From the NCBI GenBank assembly GCA_031258835.1, contig JAIRMH010000344.1, forward strand, positions 1 through 55,352: DNA of 55,352 nt, given 5' to 3'. Origin of the DNA: Tannerella sp. (lineage in GTDB: Bacteria; Bacteroidota; Bacteroidia; Bacteroidales; Tannerellaceae). Below, one piece after another: positions 19,674 through 31,037 of the stretch. The notes under the pieces are model-generated. The model was given only the letters and a program-made list of their open reading frames with translations, did not search any database and had not been told where the DNA came from. The position numbers and the translations under genes are program-made. Every line of letters starts with the position of its first letter. The stretch's first letter is position 1.

Positions 19674-21137
19674 ATGAAGATAAACGTCCTCTATATAATA
19701 AAGACATTAGGATCTATCCTTATTATTGAAACGATCTTCCTGCTTATTGCAACCGGCATCACTTTCGTTTACGGGGGAACGGGCGGAATGTCTCTTTTAA
19801 TCTCATCGGGTATCATGTTCGGCGCAGGCGTTTTATTCTTTGTCACCGGGCGCAATGCCGATGAATACCATGCCGGCAGACGCGAAGGGATGCTGACCGT
19901 AACTCTCACATGGACAGTACTGTCATTTTTCGGAATGATGCCCTTTTATCTGGGAGGATATATAGATAATATTACGGATGCATACTTAGAAACCATGTCG
20001 GGTTTTACTACGACGGGGATGACGACCTTGAGCGACATTGAATCGCTGCCGCACGGCATTTTATTATGGAGGTCGTTGCTACAATGGCAGGGCGGTATCG
20101 GGATGGTGGTGTTTACGGTTGCACTATTACCGATGTTCGGAGGTAGCGCATCGCAACTTTTTGATGCTGAAACCACCGGATTCTCACACGAACGCTTCCG
20201 TCCACGTGTGACACAGGTTGCCAAACGCCTGTCGAGCGTTTATATTTTACTGACGCTGTTAGCGACCTTTTTCCTGTGGATCGGCCCGATGGATCTCTTC
20301 GATGCATTGAATCATGCCATGACAAGTATATCGACCGGAGGATATTCAACCCGGAATGAGAGTATTGCCCATTGGAATTCGCCGTATGTCGACTATATTA
20401 TTATGATTAGCATGTGTATGGGAGGAATGAAACTGCCGCTTTTTTTCTTCGCATTAAAAGGCGATTTCAAACAACTCCGCAACGATGAAGAGACACGCTG
20501 GTATTTGCTGTACATCCTCTTCTTTATCATTTTAACCATCTCCTGGCTTTTTTATAACGGACTTGCATCAGGCTTTCATGACATTGAAAATACGATACGC
20601 CAAGGCGCCTTCCAAGTGATATCCTTAACGACGACCTCCGGGTTTGCTACTTCCGACTGTGCCGCATGGGGCGACTTTTACCGGCTGATTATCATTTTAC
20701 TGATGGTAGTCTGCGGATGCGGAGGCTCTACGAGCGGCGGATTGAAAATGGGACGCGCACTGATACTTGTAAAGAATATGTTGAACGAATTTCGTAAACA
20801 GACGCATCCTGCGGCGATATTACCCGTACGGGTCAACGGTCGCGCTATCGCGCAGGATGTGATCTACCGCGTACATATATTTTTATTAGTTTATTTACTG
20901 CTTGTCTGTTTCAGTTGCCTGTTCCTGTTAATAAACGGATTAACATTCGAAGAGGCAATTGCTACGACCGTCTCGGCCATCAGTAATGTAGGATTGTCTT
21001 TAGGTTCACTTTCCAACGGTAATTTATCCGACATATCTCCCGTGTCTAAGTGGTATATTTCATTTATAATGATGGTAGGTCGCTTAGAAATATTTACGGT
21101 ATTGACGCTTTTATTGCCCGGATTCTGGAGGCGATGA
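19674..21137 (+). CDS. trkH: Trk-type potassium transporter membrane subunit TrkH
   Basis: Multi-TM; DAYLETMSGFTTTGMT, HAMTSISTGGYSTRN, GCGGSTSGGLKMGR. Confidence 0.95.
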   Translation: MKINVLYIIKTLGSILIIETIFLLIATGITFVYGGTGGMSLLISSGIMFGAGVLFFVTGRNADEYHAGRREGMLTVTLTWTVLSFFGMMPFYLGGYIDNITDAYLETMSGFTTTGMTTLSDIESLPHGILLWRSLLQWQGGIGMVVFTVALLPMFGGSASQLFDAETTGFSHERFRPRVTQVAKRLSSVYILLTLLATFFLWIGPMDLFDALNHAMTSISTGGYSTRNESIAHWNSPYVDYIIMISMCMGGMKLPLFFFALKGDFKQLRNDEETRWYLLYILFFIILTISWLFYNGLASGFHDIENTIRQGAFQVISLTTTSGFATSDCAAWGDFYRLIIILLMVVCGCGGSTSGGLKMGRALILVKNMLNEFRKQTHPAAILPVRVNGRAIAQDVIYRVHIFLLVYLLLVCFSCLFLLINGLTFEEAIATTVSAISNVGLSLGSLSNGNLSDISPVSKWYISFIMMVGRLEIFTVLTLLLPGFWRR

Positions 21138-21197
21138 GGCGATGTCTAAACGAATCGATTCAAATTTTCCGCAAAAAATATACGCTTTTACCGTTTT

Positions 21198-21234
21198 TTA
21201 CGTTATATCTTGGTATTGGTATCTAATAACGTAA
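21198..21234. promoter_or_regulatory. 9-bp perfect inverted repeat immediately upstream of ruvA
   Basis: TTACGTTAT (21198-21206) ... ATAACGTAA (21226-21234), 19-nt spacer, ending 3 nt before the start codon. Confidence 0.55.
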
Positions 21235-21237
21235 AGT

Positions 21238-21828
21238 ATGATAGAATATATACGTGGCGAAATCGCAGAATTATCACCTGCGCAATTAGTAATGGAATGT
21301 CAGGGGATCGGTTATGAAATAAATATATCCCTAACGACATACAGCGCCATTAACGGTCACAAAGAGGGGAAAATTTATGTGCATGAGGTAATTCGCGAGG
21401 ATGCGCACATTCTGTTTGGTTTTGCAACCCGCGAAGAACGCGAACTTTTCCTGTTGCTTACATCCGTTTCGGGCGTAGGCCCGAACACTGCGCGAATGAT
21501 TTTATCTTCATTGCTTCCTTCGGATCTCATCCGTGTGATTGCATCGGGAGATGATGTCAGCCTTACTTCCGTAAAAGGTATAGGAAGTAAAACCGCGCAA
21601 CGTATTGTGGTTGATTTAAAAAACAAAGTGAAGTCGATAGAAAGCCCGGACGAAAAAAACAAATCCCCGGAGAACAAACATTCGGAAACGGCGGAAGGCG
21701 CCATAGCAGCGCTCATCATGCTCGGTTTTCAGAAAACGGCATCGCAAAAGGCCGTTGCTTCCATATTGAAAAAAACATCATCCATAACGGTTGAACAGGT
21801 AATAAAAGATGCGTTGAAGATACTTTGA
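21238..21828 (+). CDS. ruvA: Holliday junction branch migration protein RuvA
   Basis: MIEYIRGEIAELSPAQLVMECQGIGYEI; HhH motifs VSGVGPNTARMIL, VKGIGSKTAQRIVVDLK. Confidence 0.97.
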   Translation: MIEYIRGEIAELSPAQLVMECQGIGYEINISLTTYSAINGHKEGKIYVHEVIREDAHILFGFATREERELFLLLTSVSGVGPNTARMILSSLLPSDLIRVIASGDDVSLTSVKGIGSKTAQRIVVDLKNKVKSIESPDEKNKSPENKHSETAEGAIAALIMLGFQKTASQKAVASILKKTSSITVEQVIKDALKIL

Positions 21829-21905
21829 TTTTATCACGGATATAAATATAATGTATGAAATCGCAGTAACGGCTTTTATGTATTAAATCAATGTAATAGC
21901 TTTTA

Positions 21906-24900
21906 ATGAAAAGAAGAATAAAATACATCATAACAGTTATCGTTTGTTTATCGGGAATATTTGCGCTGAACGCCGGATATGCCGTTTTTCAGGCGGACGC
22001 GGCAACCTCAGTCGCGTCATCACCGAACATGCCGACACCGGACGCAACAACCTCAGTCGCGTTGACGCCGGAACAACTCATGCCGGATGATACGATTGTA
22101 AAACCCCGTATTCCGGTAAAAAAGACGGTACCCGAAGAATATGATGACCTGAAGAAAAATTCGGCATCCGACCTCCGCGATCCGGAGAATCTTAAAACAG
22201 AAGTAGAGTACGACTTAAAATCGGGCGACTATTTGATACGCTCAAAAGCCGGAGATATAGAACTGGGCGTCCCTTTACGGATGACGCCGGAAGAATACCA
22301 GAAATACAGCCTGGAACAATCGTTAAAACGCTATTTTTACGAAAGAAACAAGGCTGTCTTTGACAGTCTGGGGACAAACGGAAATGGCTCAGACAGGTTT
22401 AACCTGATGGATATGCAGCTTGATATCGACGGCATTGATAAGCTGTTCGGACCCGGAGGCGTCCGCCTCCGCTCGCAAGGGACGCTTGGGGTAGACATCG
22501 GACTTAAAACAAGTAAAACAAAAAATCCATCGTTACCGGAAAAATCACGGAGCCGTACGTTTTTTAATTTTAATACGGATGTACAGATGAACATGCGCGC
22601 CGCTGTCGGGACAAAAATTAACTTCAATATGAATTATGATACCGAAGCGGCATTTGACTTTGATGCGGCAAAACTAAAACTTGGATACTCCGGCGAAGAA
22701 GACGAGATCATCAAATCGCTGGAAGGAGGAAATGTAAGTATGAATACGAGCAATTCGCTGATACGCGGCGGCGCGGCGCTATTTGGCGTCAAGACCGATC
22801 TGCAATTCGGGAAATTACGTGTGAAAGCGCTTATCGCCCAACAGGAATCCGATTCGAGGAGTATTTCGTCAAAAGGGAACTCGCAAATGACCGATTTTGA
22901 ACTTGCGGTCGACAAATATGACGAAAACCGCCACTATTTCCTTGCGCAATACTTCCGCGATTCGTACGATAAAGCCATGTCTAAACTGCCTTATATATCT
23001 TCCGCCGTCGCCATTAACCGTATCGAAGTATGGATAACAAACAAAAGCAGCAACTATGGGCAAGCGCGAAACATCGTGGCCTTTTCGGATCTCGGCGAAC
23101 AAACACATATCAGCAATCCTCTCTTTGCGCCCTCAGGAAGTAATGATATTCCTTATAATGAAGCCAATACGCTATATCGTACGATTGTCGATAATTATCC
23201 CAACGCACGCAACGTCAGTTCTGTCACGCAAACTTTCGACGGTTTTATCGAAGGCGGACGGGATTATGAGAAAATAGAAAGCGCCCGACTGTTGTCGACA
23301 TCGGAATACACACTGAACGCGCAACTCGGATACATCTCACTCAACACCCGCCTGCAGACGGACGAAGTACTTGCCGTAGCGTTCGAATATACATACAACG
23401 GCGCCGTATATCAGGTGGGTGAATTTTCAAGCGATAACAACGAAAACACAAATAAGTGCCTATACCTGAAATTATTGAAAGCAACATCATTGTCGCCGGA
23501 CATTCCGGTTTGGAACCTGATGATGAAAAATATATATTATATTAATGCACGTTCGATACAAAAACAGAAATTCAAACTTGATATCGTTTACCAAAGTGAT
23601 ACGACAGGCGCTTATGTGTATACGATTCCCGAAGGAAATATAAAAAACCGGACACTTCTTAAAGTAATGAACCTCGACCGCCTTAATGCAAATAACGAGG
23701 TAATCAGTAACGGAGAAATGGAGGGAGACGGGTTCTTTGATTTCGTCGAAGGTTACACGATCTCCTCCAGTAACGGACTGATTATTTTCCCGGTTGTCGA
23801 ACCTTTCGGCTCTCATCTCCGTAAAAAAATCGGGGATGATAACATTGCCGACAAATATGTCTATCAGGAGTTGTATGATTCTACGTTGACCATTGCACGG
23901 CAGATTGCGGAGAAAAATAAATTTCTAATTCGCGGACAATATAACGGATCGTCTTCCGATAACATTCAACTGGGCGCTAACAACGTAGCAAGAGGATCGG
24001 TCATTGTCAAGGCAAACGGTCTGATTTTGACGGAAAATGTGGATTATATCGTCAATTATGCCTCCGGAACGGTTACGATGTTGAACGAGAATCTTTTGAA
24101 CGCAGCTATAACCGTTTCACTTGAAAACCAGGCCACATCCGGCACGCAACGGAAAACGATGTTCGGTACGGATCTGAACTATGAGTTCTCGAAAAACTTT
24201 AATATAGGCGCCACCATCATGCATTTATCGGAAATGCCGCTGACGACGAAAACGGCGTTTGGAGACGAGTCTGTGAAAAACACGCTTTGGGGCGTTAATT
24301 TAGACTATAAAGGACAAAGCCAATGGCTTACGAATATGTTCGACAAGTTACCGTTGCTTTCGCTTACACAACCCAGTACATTTTCCGTCAACGCCGAATT
24401 TGCACACCTCATCGCCGATCATTATCAAAACAAATACGCCGGCGAATTTTCGTATCTTGACGACTTCGAATCTACCCAAAGTGAGTTTGACCTGCACAAC
24501 CCTTACTTCTGGAATTTTGCAAGCACGCCTTTCGACGATAATAAAACAACGGCTATGTTTCCCGAAGCAAACCTTGCAAATAATGTAGAGTACGGAAAAA
24601 ACCGCGCACTGCTGGCCTGGTACTATATCGACGGATTGTTTACACGCAAAAACTCATCCCTGCGTCCCTCGTATATGAGCGACGATGATTTGTCGAACCA
24701 CCATGTACGCGCCATCCAGACGAGGGAATTGTTTCCAAACAGAGATCAGGCATATAATGAAAACAGCTACCTCAACGTGTTGAACCTGGCTTATTATCCG
24801 AATGAACGCGGCCCCTACAACTTAGATGCCGACAATATCAACAGCGACGGGACATTAATGAATCCCGAAAAACGCTGGGGAGGTATCATGCGTAATCTTG

Positions 24901-27900
24901 ACAGGTCTGATTTTGAAGCGGCAAACATTCAATATATAGAGTTCTGGATCATGGATCCGTTTATCTATAATCCGAATCACAAAGGTGGTGATTTATATTT
25001 CAACCTCGGCGAAATATCGGAAGACGTACTTAAAGATGAAAAGAAATTTTTCGAAAACGGCTTGCCGGCAAACGATGATGACACGCAAGTCGACACTACG
25101 GTGTGGGGGAAAGTCCCCAGACAGCAAAGTACCGTATATGCTTTTGATAACAGCGCCGGTTCGCGCATCCGTCAGGATGTGGGATTCAACGGGTTGTCGT
25201 CGGCGGAAGAAAAAAGCGGCGCTTTCTCTGCGTATACGGAATATCTTAATAAATTACTGAATAAATTGCCACAAGAAACGATCCTGAAAATGCAGTATGA
25301 CCCGCACTCTCCGTTGAATGACCCCGCCAGCGATGATTACCGTTATTTCCGCAGCTCCGATTACGATCGCGAACAGGCCGACATCCTGACCCGCTACAAA
25401 TATTATAATGGCGTGGAAGGCAATTCAAGGGAATCCGGTGATTCGCCGGAGACCTACGACACTTCTTCAAAAATAATCCCCGATGCAGAAGATTTCAATC
25501 AGGATAACACACTAAATGAAAACGAAAAATATTACCAGTATAAGGTGTCTATCCGTCCCGAAGACATGAACGTCGGCTCTAATTTCATCGTCGACAAACG
25601 GGTCGCAAACGTACGGCTGGCTAACGGGACAAGGGAAGACGTCGCATGGTATCAATTCAAGATCCCGATCCGGGAATACAACCACAAAGTAGGCTCGATA
25701 AACGACTTCAGCTCCATCCGTTTCATGCGTACGTTCCTGACCGGATTCAGCGAGACGATGATCTTGCGTTTCGGGACATTTTCATTAGTTCGCGGCGAAT
25801 GGCGCGCATACCGGCAGGCGCTGTACAAACCCGACGTTATTCCTTCGACAACAGGCGAAATGTCCGTATCGACGGTAAATATAGAGGAGAACGGCGACCG
25901 TGAACCGATACGGTATATGCTTCCGCCGGGAGTCACGCGTATAACCGACCCAAGCCAGCCGCAGTTGCGCCAGCAAAACGAACAATCACTGTCGTTGAAA
26001 GTAACCGACCTTGCTTCACAGGACGCCCGCGCCGTTTATAAAACGACAAGCTACGATCTGCGCCGTTACAAAAGAATACAGATGTTTGCACATGCCGAAA
26101 AATTTGTTGATGACATAACAGACCTTCAGGACGGCGATCTCTCCGTATTTATTCGTTTGGGGACAGACTATAAAAACAACTATTACGAATACGAAGTGCC
26201 ACTGAATCTTACCCCCTTCGGAAGCATATCGTCTAATGAAGTATGGCCGAATGAAAATATACTGAACATTCAAACGGATGCGCTTACCGATCTTAAACTC
26301 AACCGTAACCATGCAAAAAGTAATGCGGAAAGCGGAGTTTCGTATCATACCGTTTATTCCGAATATGACCCGAATAATAAACGTAACACTATGAGCATCG
26401 TGGGAAATCCGACATTGTCGGACGTACAGGTTATCATGATCGGAGTGCGCAATAACTCGAAAAATATCAAAAGCGCCGAAGTTTGGGTGAACGAATTGCG
26501 CATAACCGATTTTGACGAATCCGGAGGATGGGCAGCCAATACCAACATGAACCTTAACATTGCGGATTTTGCAACGATCAATGCAAGCGGGAATATTGAG
26601 ACTGCCGGGTTTGGCGGACTGGAACAGTCGGTAACCGAACGAAACATGGATGACTATTCACAGTTTAGCATCGCGACAACCGTTCAACTCGGAAAATTGT
26701 TCCCGGAAAAAACAAAAGTGAGCCTGCCGCTATATTACGCTTATTCGAAAGAAGTAATTGCACCGCAATATAACCCTTTAGACCAGGACATCTTACTGAA
26801 TGAATCAATTAATAACGAACGTACTGATGCCGGTAAAGATTCGATCCGCAATTTTGCCAACGATGTTTTGACGACAAAAGCCTTTGCCTTTAACAATGTG
26901 AAGATCAACATAAGAAGTAAAACGCTGATGCCATACGATCCGGCGAATTTTTCGTTGGGATACGCCTCGAATGTGGAAACAAAAACAAACCCGGAGACGG
27001 CGTATGAAACAACTAAAAATTATCAGGGGAATTTAGACTATACCTATATGCCGTATGTCATGCCGTTAAAGCCGTTTGAAAAAATAAAGGCAAGCGGCGG
27101 CTCACGATACCTGAAGCAGTTTGCTTTTTCTTATTTGCCGGAATCGTTTAGCATCCAAAATTCTATGACACGTAATTATTACGAAATACAACTGCGCGAC
27201 CTGAACGATCTTAATAATAAAAGTAACATTCCGGTCTCGTTCAGTCAGAATTTTTTCTGGGACAGAGCCATCGATCTTCGATGGAAAATATTGAATAGCC
27301 TCTTGTTATCCTTTACTTCTTCTACAAATGCACGGATAGAAGAACCTTATGTACAAGTAAACAAGGCGCTGAATCCAGACCAATACCAGATGTGGAAAGA
27401 TTCCGTCAAAAAGAGTATCGCCGAACTCGGCACACCGCTTTTATATGATCAATCGTTTACGGCAACTTATACAGTTCCTTTCCAGCAAATTCCGGTAACA
27501 GACTGGATCACAGGGTACTTCAACTATCAAACGAAGTATAACTGGGAGAAAGGAGCGTTCGTCGATAAAGAAACGATTATCGGAAATACAATTAGAAATG
27601 AACGTATTATAGAATTTACAGGCGCTATCAACTTCTTATCGCTGTATAACAAAAATGATTTCCTGAAAAAAGTGATCCAGAAAAGTAGCGTAAACAAAAC
27701 TGCGCCTCCTAAAAAATCGGGCACCGAAACGAGAAAAAAAGCGCTGGAGATGGAGGTTACATTGAGCCCCGACAGCGGTATCATTGTGCAGCATAATATG
27801 CTTACGACAAAAGTTCTCATTAATGCACGCCTGAAAAACGACAGCACAAAAAGATATAAAGTTTCGTATAAAGCGATTGATTATGCGCGTGTACGCATAA

Positions 27901-29408
27901 CGAACAGGGATTCCGTGAGCCTGAAATTATCAATAAGGCCGGCGCCCTCTAAAGACGAGACTTTTACGTATAAACTCGCGGAATACAGCGCCCGCACATT
28001 GATCATGATTCGTCGTATCGATTTCTCTTATTCGTTGACGGATGGCATGTATCTTCCAGGCTTTATGCCGGGTATAGGCAGTTGGCTCGGACAAGGCTCC
28101 TCCGCCGCAGGACGCGCCCCGGGATGGGGATTCGCCTTTGGCGATGTGCGACGGTCGTATATCGACGAAGCCGCCGAAAAAGGATGGTTCATTTATAATC
28201 AGGATAATATAACGCCGGCTATGATTAACTCTGCAAAGACGCTGACAGGAAAAGCGTTGATAGAACCTTTGCCGGGGTTTAAAATAAATCTCAATGCGAA
28301 TTATTTAGATTCGCGCGACACGGAAATTCAGTTTATGTTTAAAGGAATGCCGGAAACAAAAGGCGGAAATTTTACAATGACGACGATAGGCCTCGGTGGC
28401 ATCTTCTCCGGCGCCGGTGACGCACTCAAAAATTATAAATCCGATGTGTTCCAAAAAATGCTGGACAACAGAAATATCATCGCCTCACGGATAAACGACC
28501 GTTACAAAGGCTCCCGATATCCCGACGCCGGGTTTCTTGCCGGCACCTCTTATCCTTCAATGGAAAACGGTTTTGACCCGAAGTATGGAAGCGCCGGCAT
28601 TAATTCGGGCGATGTTCTCATTCCGTCATTTATTGCAGCTTATACAAATAAAAAACCGGAAAAAGTCGGGCTTACGGCATTCCCGTCTTTGAAAAACCTG
28701 CTTCCAAACTGGACAGTCACTTACGATGGGCTTATACAGATACCGACTATCAAACGCTATTTCAAAAATATGACGTTATCTCACCGGTATGCCGGAGTAT
28801 ACAGTATAGGCAGCTACACGTCGTATCTGAATTGGGTGAACGCGGGAATAGGAGGCGATCTCGGATATATCAGGGATACCGAAAGCGGAGCACCGGTTCC
28901 TTCCATGGGATATGAAATTGCATCCGTAACTTTGACGGAAAATTTTAGCCCTTTGTTTGGAGTGGATGCGACATTCATGAATAACATCACCGCCGGATCC
29001 AAATATTCCAAATCGCGTACGATTAACCTGAACGTTACCTCTTATCAAATGGTCGAAGCCTTCACGGATGATATTACCGTCAGCCTCGGTTATAAATACG
29101 CCGAATTTAATAATATTCTCAAACTGAAAAAGAAAGGCGACTTCAGTAATGATCTTACGGTACGATTAGATTATACTTACCGGAAAGCGTTATCGCTCAT
29201 CAGAAAGTTTGAAGACGGATATACGCAAGCTACGCAGGGAAACATTTCCCATATGTTGCAGTTCTCAGCGGATTACGCTTTCAGCAAAAAAGTGACGCTA
29301 CGCGCATTTTACGATCTCCAGGTCAATGAACCGTTAGTTTCGAGTTCATCTTTCCCGACATCAAACTCCAACTACGGCGTAAGTATTCAAATTTCGCTCA
29401 ATGAATAA
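21906..29408 (+). CDS. sprA: Cell-surface translocon protein SprA (type IX secretion/gliding motility)
   Basis: 2500 aa; N-terminal signal, NFNTDVQMNMRAAVGTKINFNMNYDTEAAFDFD, long beta-barrel; position next to ruvA. Confidence 0.95.
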   Translation: MKRRIKYIITVIVCLSGIFALNAGYAVFQADAATSVASSPNMPTPDATTSVALTPEQLMPDDTIVKPRIPVKKTVPEEYDDLKKNSASDLRDPENLKTEVEYDLKSGDYLIRSKAGDIELGVPLRMTPEEYQKYSLEQSLKRYFYERNKAVFDSLGTNGNGSDRFNLMDMQLDIDGIDKLFGPGGVRLRSQGTLGVDIGLKTSKTKNPSLPEKSRSRTFFNFNTDVQMNMRAAVGTKINFNMNYDTEAAFDFDAAKLKLGYSGEEDEIIKSLEGGNVSMNTSNSLIRGGAALFGVKTDLQFGKLRVKALIAQQESDSRSISSKGNSQMTDFELAVDKYDENRHYFLAQYFRDSYDKAMSKLPYISSAVAINRIEVWITNKSSNYGQARNIVAFSDLGEQTHISNPLFAPSGSNDIPYNEANTLYRTIVDNYPNARNVSSVTQTFDGFIEGGRDYEKIESARLLSTSEYTLNAQLGYISLNTRLQTDEVLAVAFEYTYNGAVYQVGEFSSDNNENTNKCLYLKLLKATSLSPDIPVWNLMMKNIYYINARSIQKQKFKLDIVYQSDTTGAYVYTIPEGNIKNRTLLKVMNLDRLNANNEVISNGEMEGDGFFDFVEGYTISSSNGLIIFPVVEPFGSHLRKKIGDDNIADKYVYQELYDSTLTIARQIAEKNKFLIRGQYNGSSSDNIQLGANNVARGSVIVKANGLILTENVDYIVNYASGTVTMLNENLLNAAITVSLENQATSGTQRKTMFGTDLNYEFSKNFNIGATIMHLSEMPLTTKTAFGDESVKNTLWGVNLDYKGQSQWLTNMFDKLPLLSLTQPSTFSVNAEFAHLIADHYQNKYAGEFSYLDDFESTQSEFDLHNPYFWNFASTPFDDNKTTAMFPEANLANNVEYGKNRALLAWYYIDGLFTRKNSSLRPSYMSDDDLSNHHVRAIQTRELFPNRDQAYNENSYLNVLNLAYYPNERGPYNLDADNINSDGTLMNPEKRWGGIMRNLDRSDFEAANIQYIEFWIMDPFIYNPNHKGGDLYFNLGEISEDVLKDEKKFFENGLPANDDDTQVDTTVWGKVPRQQSTVYAFDNSAGSRIRQDVGFNGLSSAEEKSGAFSAYTEYLNKLLNKLPQETILKMQYDPHSPLNDPASDDYRYFRSSDYDREQADILTRYKYYNGVEGNSRESGDSPETYDTSSKIIPDAEDFNQDNTLNENEKYYQYKVSIRPEDMNVGSNFIVDKRVANVRLANGTREDVAWYQFKIPIREYNHKVGSINDFSSIRFMRTFLTGFSETMILRFGTFSLVRGEWRAYRQALYKPDVIPSTTGEMSVSTVNIEENGDREPIRYMLPPGVTRITDPSQPQLRQQNEQSLSLKVTDLASQDARAVYKTTSYDLRRYKRIQMFAHAEKFVDDITDLQDGDLSVFIRLGTDYKNNYYEYEVPLNLTPFGSISSNEVWPNENILNIQTDALTDLKLNRNHAKSNAESGVSYHTVYSEYDPNNKRNTMSIVGNPTLSDVQVIMIGVRNNSKNIKSAEVWVNELRITDFDESGGWAANTNMNLNIADFATINASGNIETAGFGGLEQSVTERNMDDYSQFSIATTVQLGKLFPEKTKVSLPLYYAYSKEVIAPQYNPLDQDILLNESINNERTDAGKDSIRNFANDVLTTKAFAFNNVKINIRSKTLMPYDPANFSLGYASNVETKTNPETAYETTKNYQGNLDYTYMPYVMPLKPFEKIKASGGSRYLKQFAFSYLPESFSIQNSMTRNYYEIQLRDLNDLNNKSNIPVSFSQNFFWDRAIDLRWKILNSLLLSFTSSTNARIEEPYVQVNKALNPDQYQMWKDSVKKSIAELGTPLLYDQSFTATYTVPFQQIPVTDWITGYFNYQTKYNWEKGAFVDKETIIGNTIRNERIIEFTGAINFLSLYNKNDFLKKVIQKSSVNKTAPPKKSGTETRKKALEMEVTLSPDSGIIVQHNMLTTKVLINARLKNDSTKRYKVSYKAIDYARVRITNRDSVSLKLSIRPAPSKDETFTYKLAEYSARTLIMIRRIDFSYSLTDGMYLPGFMPGIGSWLGQGSSAAGRAPGWGFAFGDVRRSYIDEAAEKGWFIYNQDNITPAMINSAKTLTGKALIEPLPGFKINLNANYLDSRDTEIQFMFKGMPETKGGNFTMTTIGLGGIFSGAGDALKNYKSDVFQKMLDNRNIIASRINDRYKGSRYPDAGFLAGTSYPSMENGFDPKYGSAGINSGDVLIPSFIAAYTNKKPEKVGLTAFPSLKNLLPNWTVTYDGLIQIPTIKRYFKNMTLSHRYAGVYSIGSYTSYLNWVNAGIGGDLGYIRDTESGAPVPSMGYEIASVTLTENFSPLFGVDATFMNNITAGSKYSKSRTINLNVTSYQMVEAFTDDITVSLGYKYAEFNNILKLKKKGDFSNDLTVRLDYTYRKALSLIRKFEDGYTQATQGNISHMLQFSADYAFSKKVTLRAFYDLQVNEPLVSSSSFPTSNSNYGVSIQISLNE

Positions 29409-29564
29409 GCCGAAAGTGGCATCATCTTCTGCCGGAAAAACAAAAGATAAGATGTGCTTCGCAAACAAAAAGTCGCTTTTGGAACGAAAGCAAATAAAAA
29501 TAAGCATGGTTATTTTGTATTCCTCCCGGCTTACATTATCTTTGCCGGCATATATGGGAAATGT

Positions 29565-30965
29565 ATGAACAAACGCAGACAAAAAGTTCATTATATCTTG
29601 ACAGATTATATGACGGCATCCGTGACATGGTTATTATTTAACATGTTGCGTTATAATGAGATTGCACAGTATGATTTTCACTCGCTGGACAGTTTCCTTC
29701 TGTACCCGCAGGTGTTGAAAGGGCAAGTCCTGATTCCTTTATTCTGGCTCATTCTTTATTTCTTTTCCGGATACTATAATAAACCGTTCGGGAAATCGCG
29801 CATCGGAGAATTTTTCTCCACATTTATAACCGTAGCGATCGGCGCCGTCGTCATTTTTTTTACGGTTTTGCTTAACGAACTGCCAAGTTCGTTTTATATC
29901 TATTACAAATTGTTTTTCTCGCTATCCCTCATACAATTTGTACTGACATATACCGGAAGAGCCTTTATCACGAATTATTCGCTAAGGAAATTGTGGAAAG
30001 GCGAATGGCGCGAACATGCCATCATTATAGGAACGGGGGAGAATGCGCGTAAGATGCGGGAAGATTTGTACGAATCGGGATATTCTGTCGTCGGATTTGT
30101 GAAGATCAATAAAGACGTTGCAACGCCGGCGGTCGATACGGATGAAATACTCGGGACGACGGAGGAACTCATGGAAATACTCGAAAAACATAAAGCCGAC
30201 GGACTTGTTGTCGCTATTGATGATGAAAATAAAAGTAATGCCATACAGCTTCTTTATTCGCTTTACCATTATAAAAAACCGATAAAGATCATGGCAGATA
30301 AAAATAATATGTTTCTCAATATAAAAGTGAAAACGATCCACGATATTCCTCTCATTGATGTGACGGAAAATAATTTCTCTGAATTTGAAAAAAATATCAA
30401 ATGGCTTATGGATAAAGTAGTATCATTCTGCGTCCTGGTCATTCTTTCGCCTTTGTACGCTTACCTTTCCATCCGGGTCAAAATAGATTCGAAAGGGCCG
30501 GTGTTCTTCTCGCAGGAACGGATCGGGTACAGGGGAAAGCCTTTCACTATTTACAAATTCCGCACAATGTATGCGAATGCTGCACATCAAGGACCTTTGC
30601 TGACGGCGAGGGAGGATAAACGTATCACGCCGTTCGGACGGTTCCTTCGTAAATACCGCCTCGACGAGATCCCGCAGTTCTGGAATGTACTCAAAGGCGA
30701 CATGTCGCTTGTAGGGCCTCGTCCGGAGCAACGTTATTTCATCGACCGGATTGTGCAAAAGGCACCTTATTACTATCTGCTTCACAATGTGAGACCGGGC
30801 ATTACCTCGTGGGGAATGGTGAAATACGGCTATGCGGAAACGGTTGACAAGATGATAGAACGGTTGAATTACGACATTCTTTATTATGAGAATATGTCGC
30901 TTGTCCTGGATATCGCCATATTAACATATACAATTAAAATTGTTTTTACCGGAAAAGGAGTTTAG
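29565..30965 (+). CDS. Undecaprenyl-phosphate sugar phosphotransferase (polyprenyl glycosylphosphotransferase)
   Basis: N-terminal TM helices; C-terminal VKIDSKGPVFFSQERIGYRGKPFTIYKFRTM...GRFLRKYRLDEIPQFWNVLKGDMSLVGPRPE. ATG 29565 preferred over 29454. Confidence 0.93.
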   Translation: MNKRRQKVHYILTDYMTASVTWLLFNMLRYNEIAQYDFHSLDSFLLYPQVLKGQVLIPLFWLILYFFSGYYNKPFGKSRIGEFFSTFITVAIGAVVIFFTVLLNELPSSFYIYYKLFFSLSLIQFVLTYTGRAFITNYSLRKLWKGEWREHAIIIGTGENARKMREDLYESGYSVVGFVKINKDVATPAVDTDEILGTTEELMEILEKHKADGLVVAIDDENKSNAIQLLYSLYHYKKPIKIMADKNNMFLNIKVKTIHDIPLIDVTENNFSEFEKNIKWLMDKVVSFCVLVILSPLYAYLSIRVKIDSKGPVFFSQERIGYRGKPFTIYKFRTMYANAAHQGPLLTAREDKRITPFGRFLRKYRLDEIPQFWNVLKGDMSLVGPRPEQRYFIDRIVQKAPYYYLLHNVRPGITSWGMVKYGYAETVDKMIERLNYDILYYENMSLVLDIAILTYTIKIVFTGKGV

Positions 30966-31037
30966 TTTTATGAAAGAAAGGATTATTCCGGATTACGGAT
31001 ATGAGATGAACGTTTCTATTTGGAAAGGAGACGGGGT

